Shown here piece by piece: positions 25,823 through 33,647 of a DNA stretch of 64,000 nt (the stretch's first letter is position 1; each line of letters begins with the position of its first letter). Source of the stretch: Verrucomicrobiota bacterium (GTDB lineage Bacteria > Verrucomicrobiota > Verrucomicrobiia > Opitutales > UBA953); the NCBI GenBank assembly GCA_030830965.1, contig JAURLX010000021.1:101869-165868 (forward strand), in the 5' to 3' direction. A model generated the notes under the pieces. The model searched no databases. It was given only the letters and a program-made list of their open reading frames with translations, and was not told the origin of the DNA. Position numbers and translations under genes: made by a program.

Positions 25823-27343
25823 ATGCGCATCGCCTCCGCCCTCTTCGCCCTCCTGTCGGCCTTTCTCCCGGCTTTCGGCGCCGACGAGGCGCCCCGGCCC
25901 CTGAAGCTCATCGCGGCCCATGGCTCCATCCGCTCCGACGAGGCCACGCTGGTCTGGGACAGGCCGGAGTGGGCCGTCAAAGGCCTGAAATATGTGGTCA
26001 CGCAGGATGGCGTGAAGATCGCCGAAACGGACAGATGCCATCTGACGGCACGCGACCTCAAGCCCGAGCATGGCTACGTATTTGAGGTCAAGGCCGACGG
26101 ATCGCCGACGATCTGGACGTCCCTGCGCCTGCGTACCAAGGCCAAGGAGACCATCGTGAACGTCACCGCCCATGGCGCCCTCGGCGACGGCAAGACGCTC
26201 GACACGCAGGCGATCCAGGCGGCCATCGACGCCTGCCCGCCCGGCGGCGTCGTCCTCATCCCGGAGGGGACTTTCCTCAGCGGCGCCCTGCGGCTCAAGA
26301 GCGACCTCACGCTCGAAATCGCCAAAGGCGGCGTCCTGAAGGGCTCGAAGAATCCCAAGGACTACCTCCCTCTCGTCCGCAATCGCTTCGAGGGCTGGGA
26401 GATGGAGACCTACGCGAGCCTGCTCAACGCCGGCAAGATGGACCATGCCGGAACCGCCAGCGTGCGCAACCTATCCATCCGCGGAGAAGGTCGGCTTTCG
26501 GGCGGCGGCGCCGAACTGGCCAAGGCGATGATCGCCGAACGCGGCATGCGCGGACGCGGACGCCTGATCTGCCTGCTCAACGCGGCCGACGTCGAGATCG
26601 CCGGGCTGACGCTGGATTCGTCCCCCTGCTGGACGTTGCATTACATCTACAGCGAACGGATCACCTGCCGCGGGCTGACGATCCAGAGCAGGGTCCGCAA
26701 CGGCGACGGGCTCGACCCAGACTCCTCGTCCGACTCGCTCATCTTCGGCTGCTCCTTCGACACCGGCGACGACTGTATCGCGGTGAAATCGGGCAAGAAT
26801 CCCGAGGGCAACCGGATCGCGCGTCCCACCGAGCGCACGCGCATCTTCGATTGCAATTTCCTCCGCGGCCACGGCATCTCCCTCGGCAGCGAGATGTCCG
26901 GCGGCATCCGCGGCGTGCTCGTCGAGGACTGCGTGGCGGGCAAACTGCTCCACGGCTTCCAGATCAAGGCCATCCCCGCCCGCGGCGGCTTCATCGAAGA
27001 CGTCACCGTCCGCTCCTGCGACCTCCAGAAGATCAGCATCCTGTCGGACCTGAACTATAATCGCGACGGCGAGGCCGCGCCGACCAAGCCCGTCTTCCGG
27101 AACTACCGTTTCCGCGACATCGACCTCACGAAGGCCGACGTCTCCAAACCCGTCATCATCCTCAACGGCTTCGCGGGGACGGACAACCGCCTCCGCGACG
27201 TACGGCTCGAGGACATCCGCCTGCCGGCCGGGGCGTCGGTGAAGATCGAGGACGCCGAAGACATCGTCTTCACGTGCGTCGCCGGCCCGGACGGCAAGCC
27301 CCCGGTCTTCCAGGAGAAGAACGTCGACAAGGTCGTCCGCTGA
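25823..27343 (+). CDS. Glycoside hydrolase family 28 (polygalacturonase-like)
   Basis: A 506-residue secreted enzyme: signal MRIASALFALLSAFLPAFGA, a fibronectin III-like domain (about 25-105), then a right-handed beta-helix. GH28 motifs are N293-G-D295 (NGDGLDPDSS), G315-D316-D317, and G349-H350-G351; the usual RIK motif reads QIK (380-382), so the conserved arginine is replaced. It should cleave galacturonan or a related uronic/rhamnose backbone. A GTG at 25808, 7 bases after AGGAAGG, is an alternative start that adds five residues. It ends before a strong bidirectional terminator. Confidence 0.92.
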   Translation: MRIASALFALLSAFLPAFGADEAPRPLKLIAAHGSIRSDEATLVWDRPEWAVKGLKYVVTQDGVKIAETDRCHLTARDLKPEHGYVFEVKADGSPTIWTSLRLRTKAKETIVNVTAHGALGDGKTLDTQAIQAAIDACPPGGVVLIPEGTFLSGALRLKSDLTLEIAKGGVLKGSKNPKDYLPLVRNRFEGWEMETYASLLNAGKMDHAGTASVRNLSIRGEGRLSGGGAELAKAMIAERGMRGRGRLICLLNAADVEIAGLTLDSSPCWTLHYIYSERITCRGLTIQSRVRNGDGLDPDSSSDSLIFGCSFDTGDDCIAVKSGKNPEGNRIARPTERTRIFDCNFLRGHGISLGSEMSGGIRGVLVEDCVAGKLLHGFQIKAIPARGGFIEDVTVRSCDLQKISILSDLNYNRDGEAAPTKPVFRNYRFRDIDLTKADVSKPVIILNGFAGTDNRLRDVRLEDIRLPAGASVKIEDAEDIVFTCVAGPDGKPPVFQEKNVDKVVR

Positions 27344-27367
27344 CCCGAAGGACCGTACCCGGCCAAC

Positions 27368-27396
27368 AAAAGGGCCGCCCTTTGGGCGGCCCTTTT
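27368..27396. terminator. Bidirectional intrinsic terminator
   Basis: A 13-bp perfect stem AAAAGGGCCGCCC / GGGCGGCCCTTTT with a TTT loop lies between the convergent GH28 and GDSL genes. The A-run on one side and the T-run on the other allow it to stop transcription from both directions. Confidence 0.9.
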
Positions 27397-27415
27397 CATG
27401 TCCTGTGGAGCTTGC

Positions 27416-28144
27416 TTACTTCAGGAGCTCCCTGACCTTGGGCTCGAGCGCGGCGGCCCAGATCTCGTAGCCCTTCTCATTGGGGTGCAGGAGGTCGGGC
27501 ATGATGGTCTTGGAGAGCGTGCCGTCGGGCTCGAGGAACTTCGCGCCGATGTCGAGGAAGTGCACGCGCTTGCCGTCCGCGTAGGTACGGAGGATGGCGT
27601 TAGCCTGCTCGTTCTGCTGGCGGAAGGCGTCGTTGCGGTCGGCGCCACGGGGGAAGATCGCGAGGATGAGCACCTTGGCGTCGGGGCACTTCTGCTCGAG
27701 ACGGCCGAGGATGGCCTTGACGCCCTCGGCGGTCTGCTCGGGCGTGCAGCGGTAGACGGCTCCGTCGAGCTCCTTCTGCGGACGGCCCTGGTGTCCGGTG
27801 TTGTTCGTGCCGATCATCAGCACGACGAGCTTCGGCTTCAGGCCGTCGAAGTTGCCGTGGTCGAGACGCCAGAGGACGTGCTCGGTGCGGTCGCCGCCGA
27901 TGCCGAAATTGGCGGCGCCGAGGGGCGCCCACGTCTTGGCCCAGACGGCCTTGCCCCTGCCGTCCCAGCCGTGGGTGATGGAGTCGCCGAGAAAGACGAG
28001 CTTCGCCTCGCCCTTCTTCGAGATCTCGTTGAACGATTCATGACGCTTCTCCGTGCCGGGGTGGAGCACCGGCTGGACGGCGTAGTTGGCGCAGCCGGTG
28101 AGTCCGGCGGCGAGGGCGAGCAGGGCGACGATGCGGGGGTTCAT
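27416..28144 (-). CDS. GDSL/SGNH hydrolase lipoprotein
   Basis: A 242-residue lipoprotein starting at ATG 28144; an ATG at 28186 is less likely because the lipobox L-T-G-C18 would then be far in. The SGNH blocks are block I FLGDSITHGW with catalytic S55, block III IGTNNTGHQ, and block V DLLHPNEKGY with the Asp-His pair. It belongs with platelet-activating-factor acetylhydrolase-like and carbohydrate acetylesterases; deacetylation of pectin or xylan is plausible given the convergent GH28 gene and the nearby esterase. Confidence 0.92.
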   Translation of the reverse strand: MNPRIVALLALAAGLTGCANYAVQPVLHPGTEKRHESFNEISKKGEAKLVFLGDSITHGWDGRGKAVWAKTWAPLGAANFGIGGDRTEHVLWRLDHGNFDGLKPKLVVLMIGTNNTGHQGRPQKELDGAVYRCTPEQTAEGVKAILGRLEQKCPDAKVLILAIFPRGADRNDAFRQQNEQANAILRTYADGKRVHFLDIGAKFLEPDGTLSKTIMPDLLHPNEKGYEIWAAALEPKVRELLK

Positions 28145-28254
28145 GGGAGGGAGCGCAGTCTGCCCGCCGAGGGCCGGAGGTGGCAAGCCTCCGACCGGGG
28201 CCGGACGGCCGTTTTTGGTTCGCCCGCGGGCGCCCCAAGGGAGATACAGAGGGC

Positions 28255-29391
28255 ATGTCCCCGCTCCGCCTGCTCGCGCTCGGCCTCCTCCTGGCTGTCG
28301 CTTGTCCCCTGCCAGCCCAGCAGAAAAAGAAGGCCGCGCCGGCGAGACCCCAGCCGCCCACGCGGCCGTTTGACGCGCCCGGAGCGCCCAAGTTCGTGCG
28401 CCTCGACGGCAAGCCCGGCGCCGTCCCGCCGGTCGACACGGTCGGCGACTACCTGGTGGGCCCGCAGTATGCCGCGGCGGAGGCCACCAAGGAGAATCCC
28501 GCCGCGCCCAAGGGCCGCGTGACGCAGTTCGTGATGGAGTCCAAGGACTGCCGCCGCTTCAACCCGGGCATCGCCCGCAAGGAGTTCGGCGTGCCCGACC
28601 CGAAGAACCCGAAGACGCTCATCGTCGAGACCCACACGGTCGACTACCGCCGCGCGATCTCCGTCTACGTCCCGGCCGGGCACCGCGCGGGCGACGTCAT
28701 GCCCCTCCTGGTCACGCACGACGGCCCCGGCGTCGGCAAGTCCGACCAGAACCTCGTGCGCATCCTCGACAACCTCATCCACGCCGGCCGCATCCCGCCC
28801 CTCGTCTGCGTGATGATCGCCAACGGCGGCGGCGACGCGCAGGGCCACGAGCGCGGCAAGGAATACGACACCCTCTCGCCGCTCTTCGCCGAGTTCATCG
28901 AGGAGGAGGTCCTGCCCCTCGTGGAGAAGAACGCCGGCGTGCGTCTCACGCGCGACCCCGAGGACCGCGCCACGATGGGCGTCAGTTCCGGCGCCGCGGC
29001 CGCCTTCACCATGGCCTGGTACCGCCCCGACCTCTGGCGGCGCGTGATCTCCCTCTCCGGCACCTTCGTCAACCAGCAGTGGCCCTTCGATCCCGCGACG
29101 CCGGACGGCGCCTGGGGCTACCACACGACGATCATCCCGGCCGCGCCCCGCAAGCCGCTGCGCGTCTGGATGTGCGTCGGCGACCGCGACAACTTCAACC
29201 CCAACGTCATGCGCGACGGCATGCACGACTGGGTGGAGGCCAACCACCGCATGGCCAAGGTGCTCGCCGAGAAGGGCTACCGCTACCAGTATCTCTACTG
29301 CCTCGACTCAGGCCACGGCGTGGGCAACGCGCGTCCTCAGCTGCTGCCACAGGCGCTCGAGTGGGCCTGGCACGACCGCAGGAAGCGCTGA
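28255..29391 (+). CDS. Secreted esterase, enterochelin-esterase-like fold
   Basis: A 378-residue secreted alpha/beta hydrolase starting at ATG 28255 (MSPLRLLALGLLLAVACPLPA). The nucleophile elbow is GVSSGAAAAF and the catalytic histidine lies in DSGHGVGNA. The segment RRAISVYVPAGHRAGDVMPL is the strand-turn typical of the Fes/esterase D-like carbohydrate esterases (CE1-like). These often remove feruloyl or acetyl groups from hemicellulose. It is divergent from the GDSL lipoprotein (110 bases) and convergent with the umuD-like gene. Confidence 0.88.
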   Translation: MSPLRLLALGLLLAVACPLPAQQKKKAAPARPQPPTRPFDAPGAPKFVRLDGKPGAVPPVDTVGDYLVGPQYAAAEATKENPAAPKGRVTQFVMESKDCRRFNPGIARKEFGVPDPKNPKTLIVETHTVDYRRAISVYVPAGHRAGDVMPLLVTHDGPGVGKSDQNLVRILDNLIHAGRIPPLVCVMIANGGGDAQGHERGKEYDTLSPLFAEFIEEEVLPLVEKNAGVRLTRDPEDRATMGVSSGAAAAFTMAWYRPDLWRRVISLSGTFVNQQWPFDPATPDGAWGYHTTIIPAAPRKPLRVWMCVGDRDNFNPNVMRDGMHDWVEANHRMAKVLAEKGYRYQYLYCLDSGHGVGNARPQLLPQALEWAWHDRRKR

Positions 29392-29393
29392 GC

Positions 29394-29828
29394 TCAGCCG
29401 CCGGCGTAGCGTCGCACGACGCCGGTCACGACGCCCCACACGGAGCATTCGCCGTCGAGGAGGTTGATGGGCCGATAGGAGGGATTGTGTGCGCGCAGCT
29501 CCCACGTCCCGTCCGCCGCGCGTGCGAGGGTCTTCACGGTGTATTCGCCGCCGACCACCGCCACGACGACCGCGCCCTCGCGCGGGCGGCGCCCCTTGGC
29601 GACGACGAGGAGGTCTCCGTTCATGATGCCGATGCCGGTCATCGAGGCGCCTTCGACCTTCATGAAGAACATCCCGGTGCGGTCCGTGACGAGATACGCG
29701 TGTAGGTTGAACTTCGGCTCCCAGTGGTCCTCGGCCGGCGACGGGAAGCCGGCGGGCACAGGCGAGAGAATCAGCGGCAGGACGAGGTCAGGGGCCTCGG
29801 CGTCGAGCGGGCGGGGGGCGGAAAGCAT
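29394..29828 (-). CDS. umuD: UmuD-like S24 peptidase, orphan
   Basis: A 144-residue S24 protein. The catalytic serine is S62 (GASMTG) and the lysine K99 (GEYTVKTL); the self-cleavage site is A26-G27 (PVPAGFPSPAEDH). These match E. coli UmuD S60, K97 and C24-G25, shifted by two. It should be a RecA-stimulated autoprotease that supports translesion polymerase V. No umuC or dinB-like gene lies beside it: the genes on either side are an esterase and a multicopper oxidase. No DNA-binding domain is present, so it is not LexA itself. Confidence 0.9.
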   Translation of the reverse strand: MLSAPRPLDAEAPDLVLPLILSPVPAGFPSPAEDHWEPKFNLHAYLVTDRTGMFFMKVEGASMTGIGIMNGDLLVVAKGRRPREGAVVVAVVGGEYTVKTLARAADGTWELRAHNPSYRPINLLDGECSVWGVVTGVVRRYAGG

Positions 29829-29829
29829 G

Positions 29830-29849
29830 GGGTGAACATATTTTCACCC
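29830..29849. promoter_or_regulatory. Palindromic operator-like site ahead of umuD
   Basis: A perfect inverted repeat GGGTGAA-N6-TTCACCC (7-bp arms, 6-bp AT-rich spacer) lies 1 base upstream of the umuD start codon. Its position over the translation start and likely promoter end of an SOS-type gene suggests a repressor site, perhaps for LexA. It does not match the TGTTC-N4-GAACA form recalled for verrucomicrobial LexA, so the regulator is uncertain. Confidence 0.5.
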
Positions 29850-29934
29850 AAGGTCCGGGCCGTCAAGCGGACGCTGGGCCGCGCACGTTTGACCTCGGGG
29901 ATGTTCGGAAGACCATGGAAAAGCCTGCAAAGAG

Positions 29935-32058
29935 ATGCCCGTGACTCCCGCCCAACTCCGCTCCCGCTTCAGGGAGATGACGGCAAGCCTGTTCCTCGTG
30001 GGGGCGGCCGCGGCTGCGGACGCCTGCGAGGCGTGCCGACAGGCCTACCTCGACGCATTGGAGCGCGCGCCCAAGGCGTCAGCCCTGCACCCCGGGGCCA
30101 AAGTCGTGGAGTACGAGCTCCAGGTCGCCGAGACGACCCTCAGTCCGGCCGGCGATCCCGTGCGGGCGCTGACCTTGAACGGAGGCACGCCCGGACCAGT
30201 CCTGAGATTCCGTGAAGGCGACGTCGCGCGGATCAAGGTCGTGAACCGGCTCGCCGACCAGTCGACTTCGATCCACTGGCACGGGCTCCTGGTCCCGAAC
30301 CTGGAGGACGGCGTGCCGCACGTCACCACGCCGCCCATCGAGCCGGGTTCGTCCCGTACGTTCGAATTCCTGATCCGGCAGCACGGCACGTACTGGTATC
30401 ACAGCCACACGGGGCACCAGAAACAGCGCGGCGTGTTCGGCGCCATCGTCATCGAGCCGAAGGCACCGGGCATCCTCGCGGCGCATGACGAGGTCATCGT
30501 GCTCTCCGACTGGACGGACGAGTCCCCGACGGAGGTGCAGCGGACGCTCCTCCGCGGCAGCGATTGGTACGCCTTGCGCAAGGGGACCTCGCAGTCGCTG
30601 CTCGGGGCGTGGCGGGCCGGCCGACTCGGAGACTACCTCGACAGTCAGAAGGCGCTGGTGCCCCCGATGGACCTCTCCGACGTGGCCTTCGGCGCCTTCC
30701 TGATGAACGGAAAGAAGGCGCACCGTCTGCCCGGCCGGCCGGGCGAAAAGGTGCGCCTGCGCTTCATCAACGCCAGCGCCGCGACTTATTTCTACCTGGA
30801 TTACGCGGCCGGCCCCATGCGGATCATCGCCGGCGACGGTCAGGACGTGGCGCCGTTCGACCAGAAGCGTCTCCTGATCGGGCCGGCTGAGACCTATGAC
30901 GTCTTGCTGACCGTGCCGGCCTCGGGCTCATGGGAAGTGCGCTCGACGGCCCAGGACGGCAGTGGTCACGTCTCAGCCTGGATGGGAGAGGGAGCGTCGC
31001 ATGCGGCCGTGCCGCCGCCCCGCCCGGACCCTTACGGCATGAACGCCTACCTTTCATCGATCCTCGACCAGCTCGACCCCGAGCCCGGCGCCCCCGAATC
31101 GGAACGCCCCCTGTCGCCCTACCGGAAGATGCGGGCGGCCTGGCAGGGTCCGCAGCCGGCCAAGTCGCGCGAGATCACCCTCAAGCTGACCGGAGACATG
31201 ATCCGTTATGCGTGGAGCTTCGACGGCGTCGATCCGGAGTCCGCGGAAAGCATCCGGGTGAAGGAGGGCGAGACGGTGAGGCTCAGGCTGATGAACAACA
31301 CGATGATGCACCACCCCATCCACCTGCACGGGCATTTCTTCCGCCTCGTGGATGCCGACGATCCGGATCCGCGGACGGCCCCCCTCAAGCACACGGTGGA
31401 CGTCCCGCCGATGAGCGTGCGCAGCATCGAATTCACCGCCGACGAGGGGCGGGGGGACTGGCTCATCCACTGCCATCTGCTCTACCACCACGTCACGGGG
31501 ATGGTCCGCACGATCCGCGTGACCACCGCGGACGGCTCGGAGCCGCCCCACCCTGCCGGTACCCATGCCATGCCGACCACCTACGCCTGGGGCCAGGTGG
31601 CGGTGACGAGCGCCCACGTCGCCGGTTTCGCCACCGTGCAGTCCGGTCCTCACAATGTCTACCTGAGGTGGGAAGAAGGCGTGCGCTCCGGCGACTGGCA
31701 TGAGAGGGAGGCCTACTACCAGCGCTACGTGAACACGCGTCTCGCCCTGATCGCAGGGTACCGCTCGGACACCTCGCCGGGTGGAAGGGAGTCCGTCTTC
31801 GCCGGGGCGACCTTGCGCCTGCCCTACTTCTTCGAACTCACGCTCACCCAGCAGGCCGGGGGAGAAACCCGCGCCGAACTGCTCAAATCCTTGCAGCTGA
31901 CCGACAGGCTTTCCCTCGACCTCGCCTTGCGGCACGGCCGCAACTCGGATACCTTCTCTTCCGCGGACCTCCGCTTCCTCCTGAACAAGACCTTCTCACT
32001 CACCGCCGGCTACGGCTCCGATTTCGGCGCGGGCGCCGGCATCATCGCCAGATTCTGA
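29935..32058 (+). CDS. Multicopper oxidase fused to C-terminal beta-barrel (CopA-CopB-like)
   Basis: A 707-residue protein. An export signal precedes three cupredoxin domains (about 55-530) with the four copper-binding blocks: HWHG (114-117), WYHSH (154-158), HPIHLHGHFF (460-469) and HCHLLYHHVTGM (512-523). This is a CopA/PcoA-like copper oxidase. From about 547 the sequence turns into amphipathic beta strands (RLALIAGYRSD, FFELTLTQQAGG, LSLDLALRHG, FSLTAGYGSD) and ends in phenylalanine, like outer-membrane barrels such as CopB. Start choice is between ATG 29935 and ATG 29977 (MTASLFLVGAAAAADA). A small metal-binding gene follows after 4 bases. Confidence 0.88.
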   Translation: MPVTPAQLRSRFREMTASLFLVGAAAAADACEACRQAYLDALERAPKASALHPGAKVVEYELQVAETTLSPAGDPVRALTLNGGTPGPVLRFREGDVARIKVVNRLADQSTSIHWHGLLVPNLEDGVPHVTTPPIEPGSSRTFEFLIRQHGTYWYHSHTGHQKQRGVFGAIVIEPKAPGILAAHDEVIVLSDWTDESPTEVQRTLLRGSDWYALRKGTSQSLLGAWRAGRLGDYLDSQKALVPPMDLSDVAFGAFLMNGKKAHRLPGRPGEKVRLRFINASAATYFYLDYAAGPMRIIAGDGQDVAPFDQKRLLIGPAETYDVLLTVPASGSWEVRSTAQDGSGHVSAWMGEGASHAAVPPPRPDPYGMNAYLSSILDQLDPEPGAPESERPLSPYRKMRAAWQGPQPAKSREITLKLTGDMIRYAWSFDGVDPESAESIRVKEGETVRLRLMNNTMMHHPIHLHGHFFRLVDADDPDPRTAPLKHTVDVPPMSVRSIEFTADEGRGDWLIHCHLLYHHVTGMVRTIRVTTADGSEPPHPAGTHAMPTTYAWGQVAVTSAHVAGFATVQSGPHNVYLRWEEGVRSGDWHEREAYYQRYVNTRLALIAGYRSDTSPGGRESVFAGATLRLPYFFELTLTQQAGGETRAELLKSLQLTDRLSLDLALRHGRNSDTFSSADLRFLLNKTFSLTAGYGSDFGAGAGIIARF

Positions 32059-32062
32059 ATCC

Positions 32063-32335
32063 ATGAAGCCTCTGTTCATCGCCCTGCTGGGCCTGCTCTG
32101 CCTGCAGTCGCCGGCCGCGGACCAACCGTCCGCCCCCAAGCCCGCGGAAAAATCCGCGGCCCCAAAGCCCTACCCGCTCAAGACCTGCATCGTCTCCGAC
32201 AACGACCTGGACTCGATGGGCGAGCAGGCCTCGTTCGAGCACGAAGGGCGTGTCATCAAGGTCTGCTGCAAGCCCTGTATCGATAAGTTCCGCAAGAACC
32301 CCGCGAAGTATCTCAAGAAACTGGAGGGGAAGTGA
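32063..32335 (+). CDS. Small secreted YHS/TRASH-like metal-binding protein
   Basis: A 90-residue protein with a signal peptide (MKPLFIALLGLLCLQSPA), a Pro/Ala/Lys-rich linker, and a compact domain with C42, C68, C69 and C72 (TCIVSDNDLDSMG, then VCCKPCIDKFRKNPAKYL). The spacing is typical of small YHS-like heavy-metal-binding domains. It lies 4 bases after the multicopper oxidase and is surely co-transcribed with it, so a role in periplasmic copper handling is likely. Confidence 0.85.
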   Translation: MKPLFIALLGLLCLQSPAADQPSAPKPAEKSAAPKPYPLKTCIVSDNDLDSMGEQASFEHEGRVIKVCCKPCIDKFRKNPAKYLKKLEGK

Positions 32336-32341
32336 CCTCTC

Positions 32342-33280
32342 TCACTTGGCCGAAGCGGCCAGGGCGAAAGCCTTCCGGTAGAAGGACCAGTTGTCATCGC
32401 CCAAGGCGGTGAAAACGCGATCCGGCTCATGTCCGACGCCGGGAATCACGGTCCAAGTGTGCGGGATGCCGAGGGACTCCAGATGGTGGTGAAAATCCTC
32501 GTTGTTGCCGAAAGTCTCATCCTTGTCGCCGATCACCATGCGGACGAGCGTGTCCTTCGCGATGACCTTGGCGTTGCGCTGCGCGAAGGTCCGAGGACTG
32601 GCGGCAAGGAAGACGGCCTGGTCGCCCCCGAAGGCGCCCTTCAGCAGGTCCGCCGCCTGGATGCGGCTCGCACGGGGCGTGTTCCTGAGCTCGGGCTGCA
32701 TCGGGCCGGCCCCGACGATCGAGGCGGCGCGGAACAGGTCCGTGTGCTTGAAGGCCAGTCGCGCCGAACCGTAGCCGCCCATGCTGAAGCCGTCGAGCAG
32801 GCGCCCTTCTCGCTTGGCCACGGTGCGCCAGGTGGCGTCGACGTGGGGCAGCAGGTCGCGGATGATCATCGACTCGACCGGCGCGGAGCCGTCGGCCCAG
32901 TCGACGTACATGCCCATCTCCAGTCCGTTAACGAAGACCACCAGGCAGGGAGGCGTCTTGCCCTCGCGGATGGCCTTGTCGAAGCGCGCCGCCACGGAGG
33001 CGATGCCGGGCAGCCCGCCGCCGGAGCCGTGCAGCCAGTAGACCACGGGGAACCGTTTCGTCGGTTCGGCCTCATAGGCGGCCGGACGGTAGAGGTGGTA
33101 GCTGACGTCACCTTTCACTGCGGCGCTGCGAAACACATGGTGCGTGACCCCGGGCGCCTTCATGGCCCGCGTCACCCAAGCTCTGCCGGACGTGGCATCC
33201 TTTTCCTGGGCTTTTTCAGCGGCCCAGCCGGGAGCCAACCACACCATCGACAGGAGCAAGATGGAACAACGGAGAAGCAT
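32342..33280 (-). CDS. Secreted esterase (esterase D-like)
   Basis: A 312-residue exported alpha/beta hydrolase with signal MLLRCSILLLSMVWLAPGWA. The nucleophile elbow is GFSMGGYGS, the oxyanion region VVYWLHGSGGG, and the late His is in IPGVGHEPDRV. It matches the esterase D/CE1-like carbohydrate esterases, so removal of acyl groups from plant or algal polysaccharide is the likely job. It ends 6 bases from the convergent metal-binding gene and is divergent from the pterin dehydratase gene. Confidence 0.9.
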   Translation of the reverse strand: MLLRCSILLLSMVWLAPGWAAEKAQEKDATSGRAWVTRAMKAPGVTHHVFRSAAVKGDVSYHLYRPAAYEAEPTKRFPVVYWLHGSGGGLPGIASVAARFDKAIREGKTPPCLVVFVNGLEMGMYVDWADGSAPVESMIIRDLLPHVDATWRTVAKREGRLLDGFSMGGYGSARLAFKHTDLFRAASIVGAGPMQPELRNTPRASRIQAADLLKGAFGGDQAVFLAASPRTFAQRNAKVIAKDTLVRMVIGDKDETFGNNEDFHHHLESLGIPHTWTVIPGVGHEPDRVFTALGDDNWSFYRKAFALAASAK

Positions 33281-33353
33281 TCGGTTGAACGGCAGCTGAC
33301 TCTCCTATAAAACCTGCGAGCGCTCAAGGTTTCGTCCGCAAGCGCGCTTACCC

Positions 33354-33617
33354 ATGCTTCTCACCCCTGCTGAAATCGACGACGCCCTGACCACCCTCCC
33401 CGGATGGGCCTGTGACGGTAAGTCGCTCACCCGCACTTACAGGTTCGCGGGCTTCCCCGAGGCCGTCGCCTTCGTGAACGGTCTCGTCGGCCCGGCCGAG
33501 GCGATGAACCATCACCCCGACGTCACGATTTCCTACAACCGCGTCACGCTCAGCCTGACCACCCACGATGCCGGCGGTCTCACCGACAAGGACTTCGCCC
33601 TCGCGCGGTCGATCTGA
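33354..33617 (+). CDS. phhB: Pterin-4a-carbinolamine dehydratase
   Basis: An 87-residue enzyme. The conserved stretches are LPGWACDGKSLTRTYRFAGF, the catalytic NHHPDVTISYNRVTLSLTTHD and GGLTDKDFALA. It dehydrates 4a-hydroxytetrahydrobiopterin during pterin recycling in the cytoplasm. Length is slightly short for the family (usually about 95) but all motifs are present. No phenylalanine hydroxylase is visible beside it. It stands alone between two minus-strand genes. Confidence 0.93.
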   Translation: MLLTPAEIDDALTTLPGWACDGKSLTRTYRFAGFPEAVAFVNGLVGPAEAMNHHPDVTISYNRVTLSLTTHDAGGLTDKDFALARSI

Positions 33618-33647
33618 AAGTCGAAGGCAGGCCGCGGCAGCCGAGGT

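Noticed and set aside
29830..29849. Canonical verrucomicrobial LexA box
   Set aside because: The arms read GGGTGAA/TTCACCC and not TGTTC/GAACA, so it is listed only as an operator-like site.
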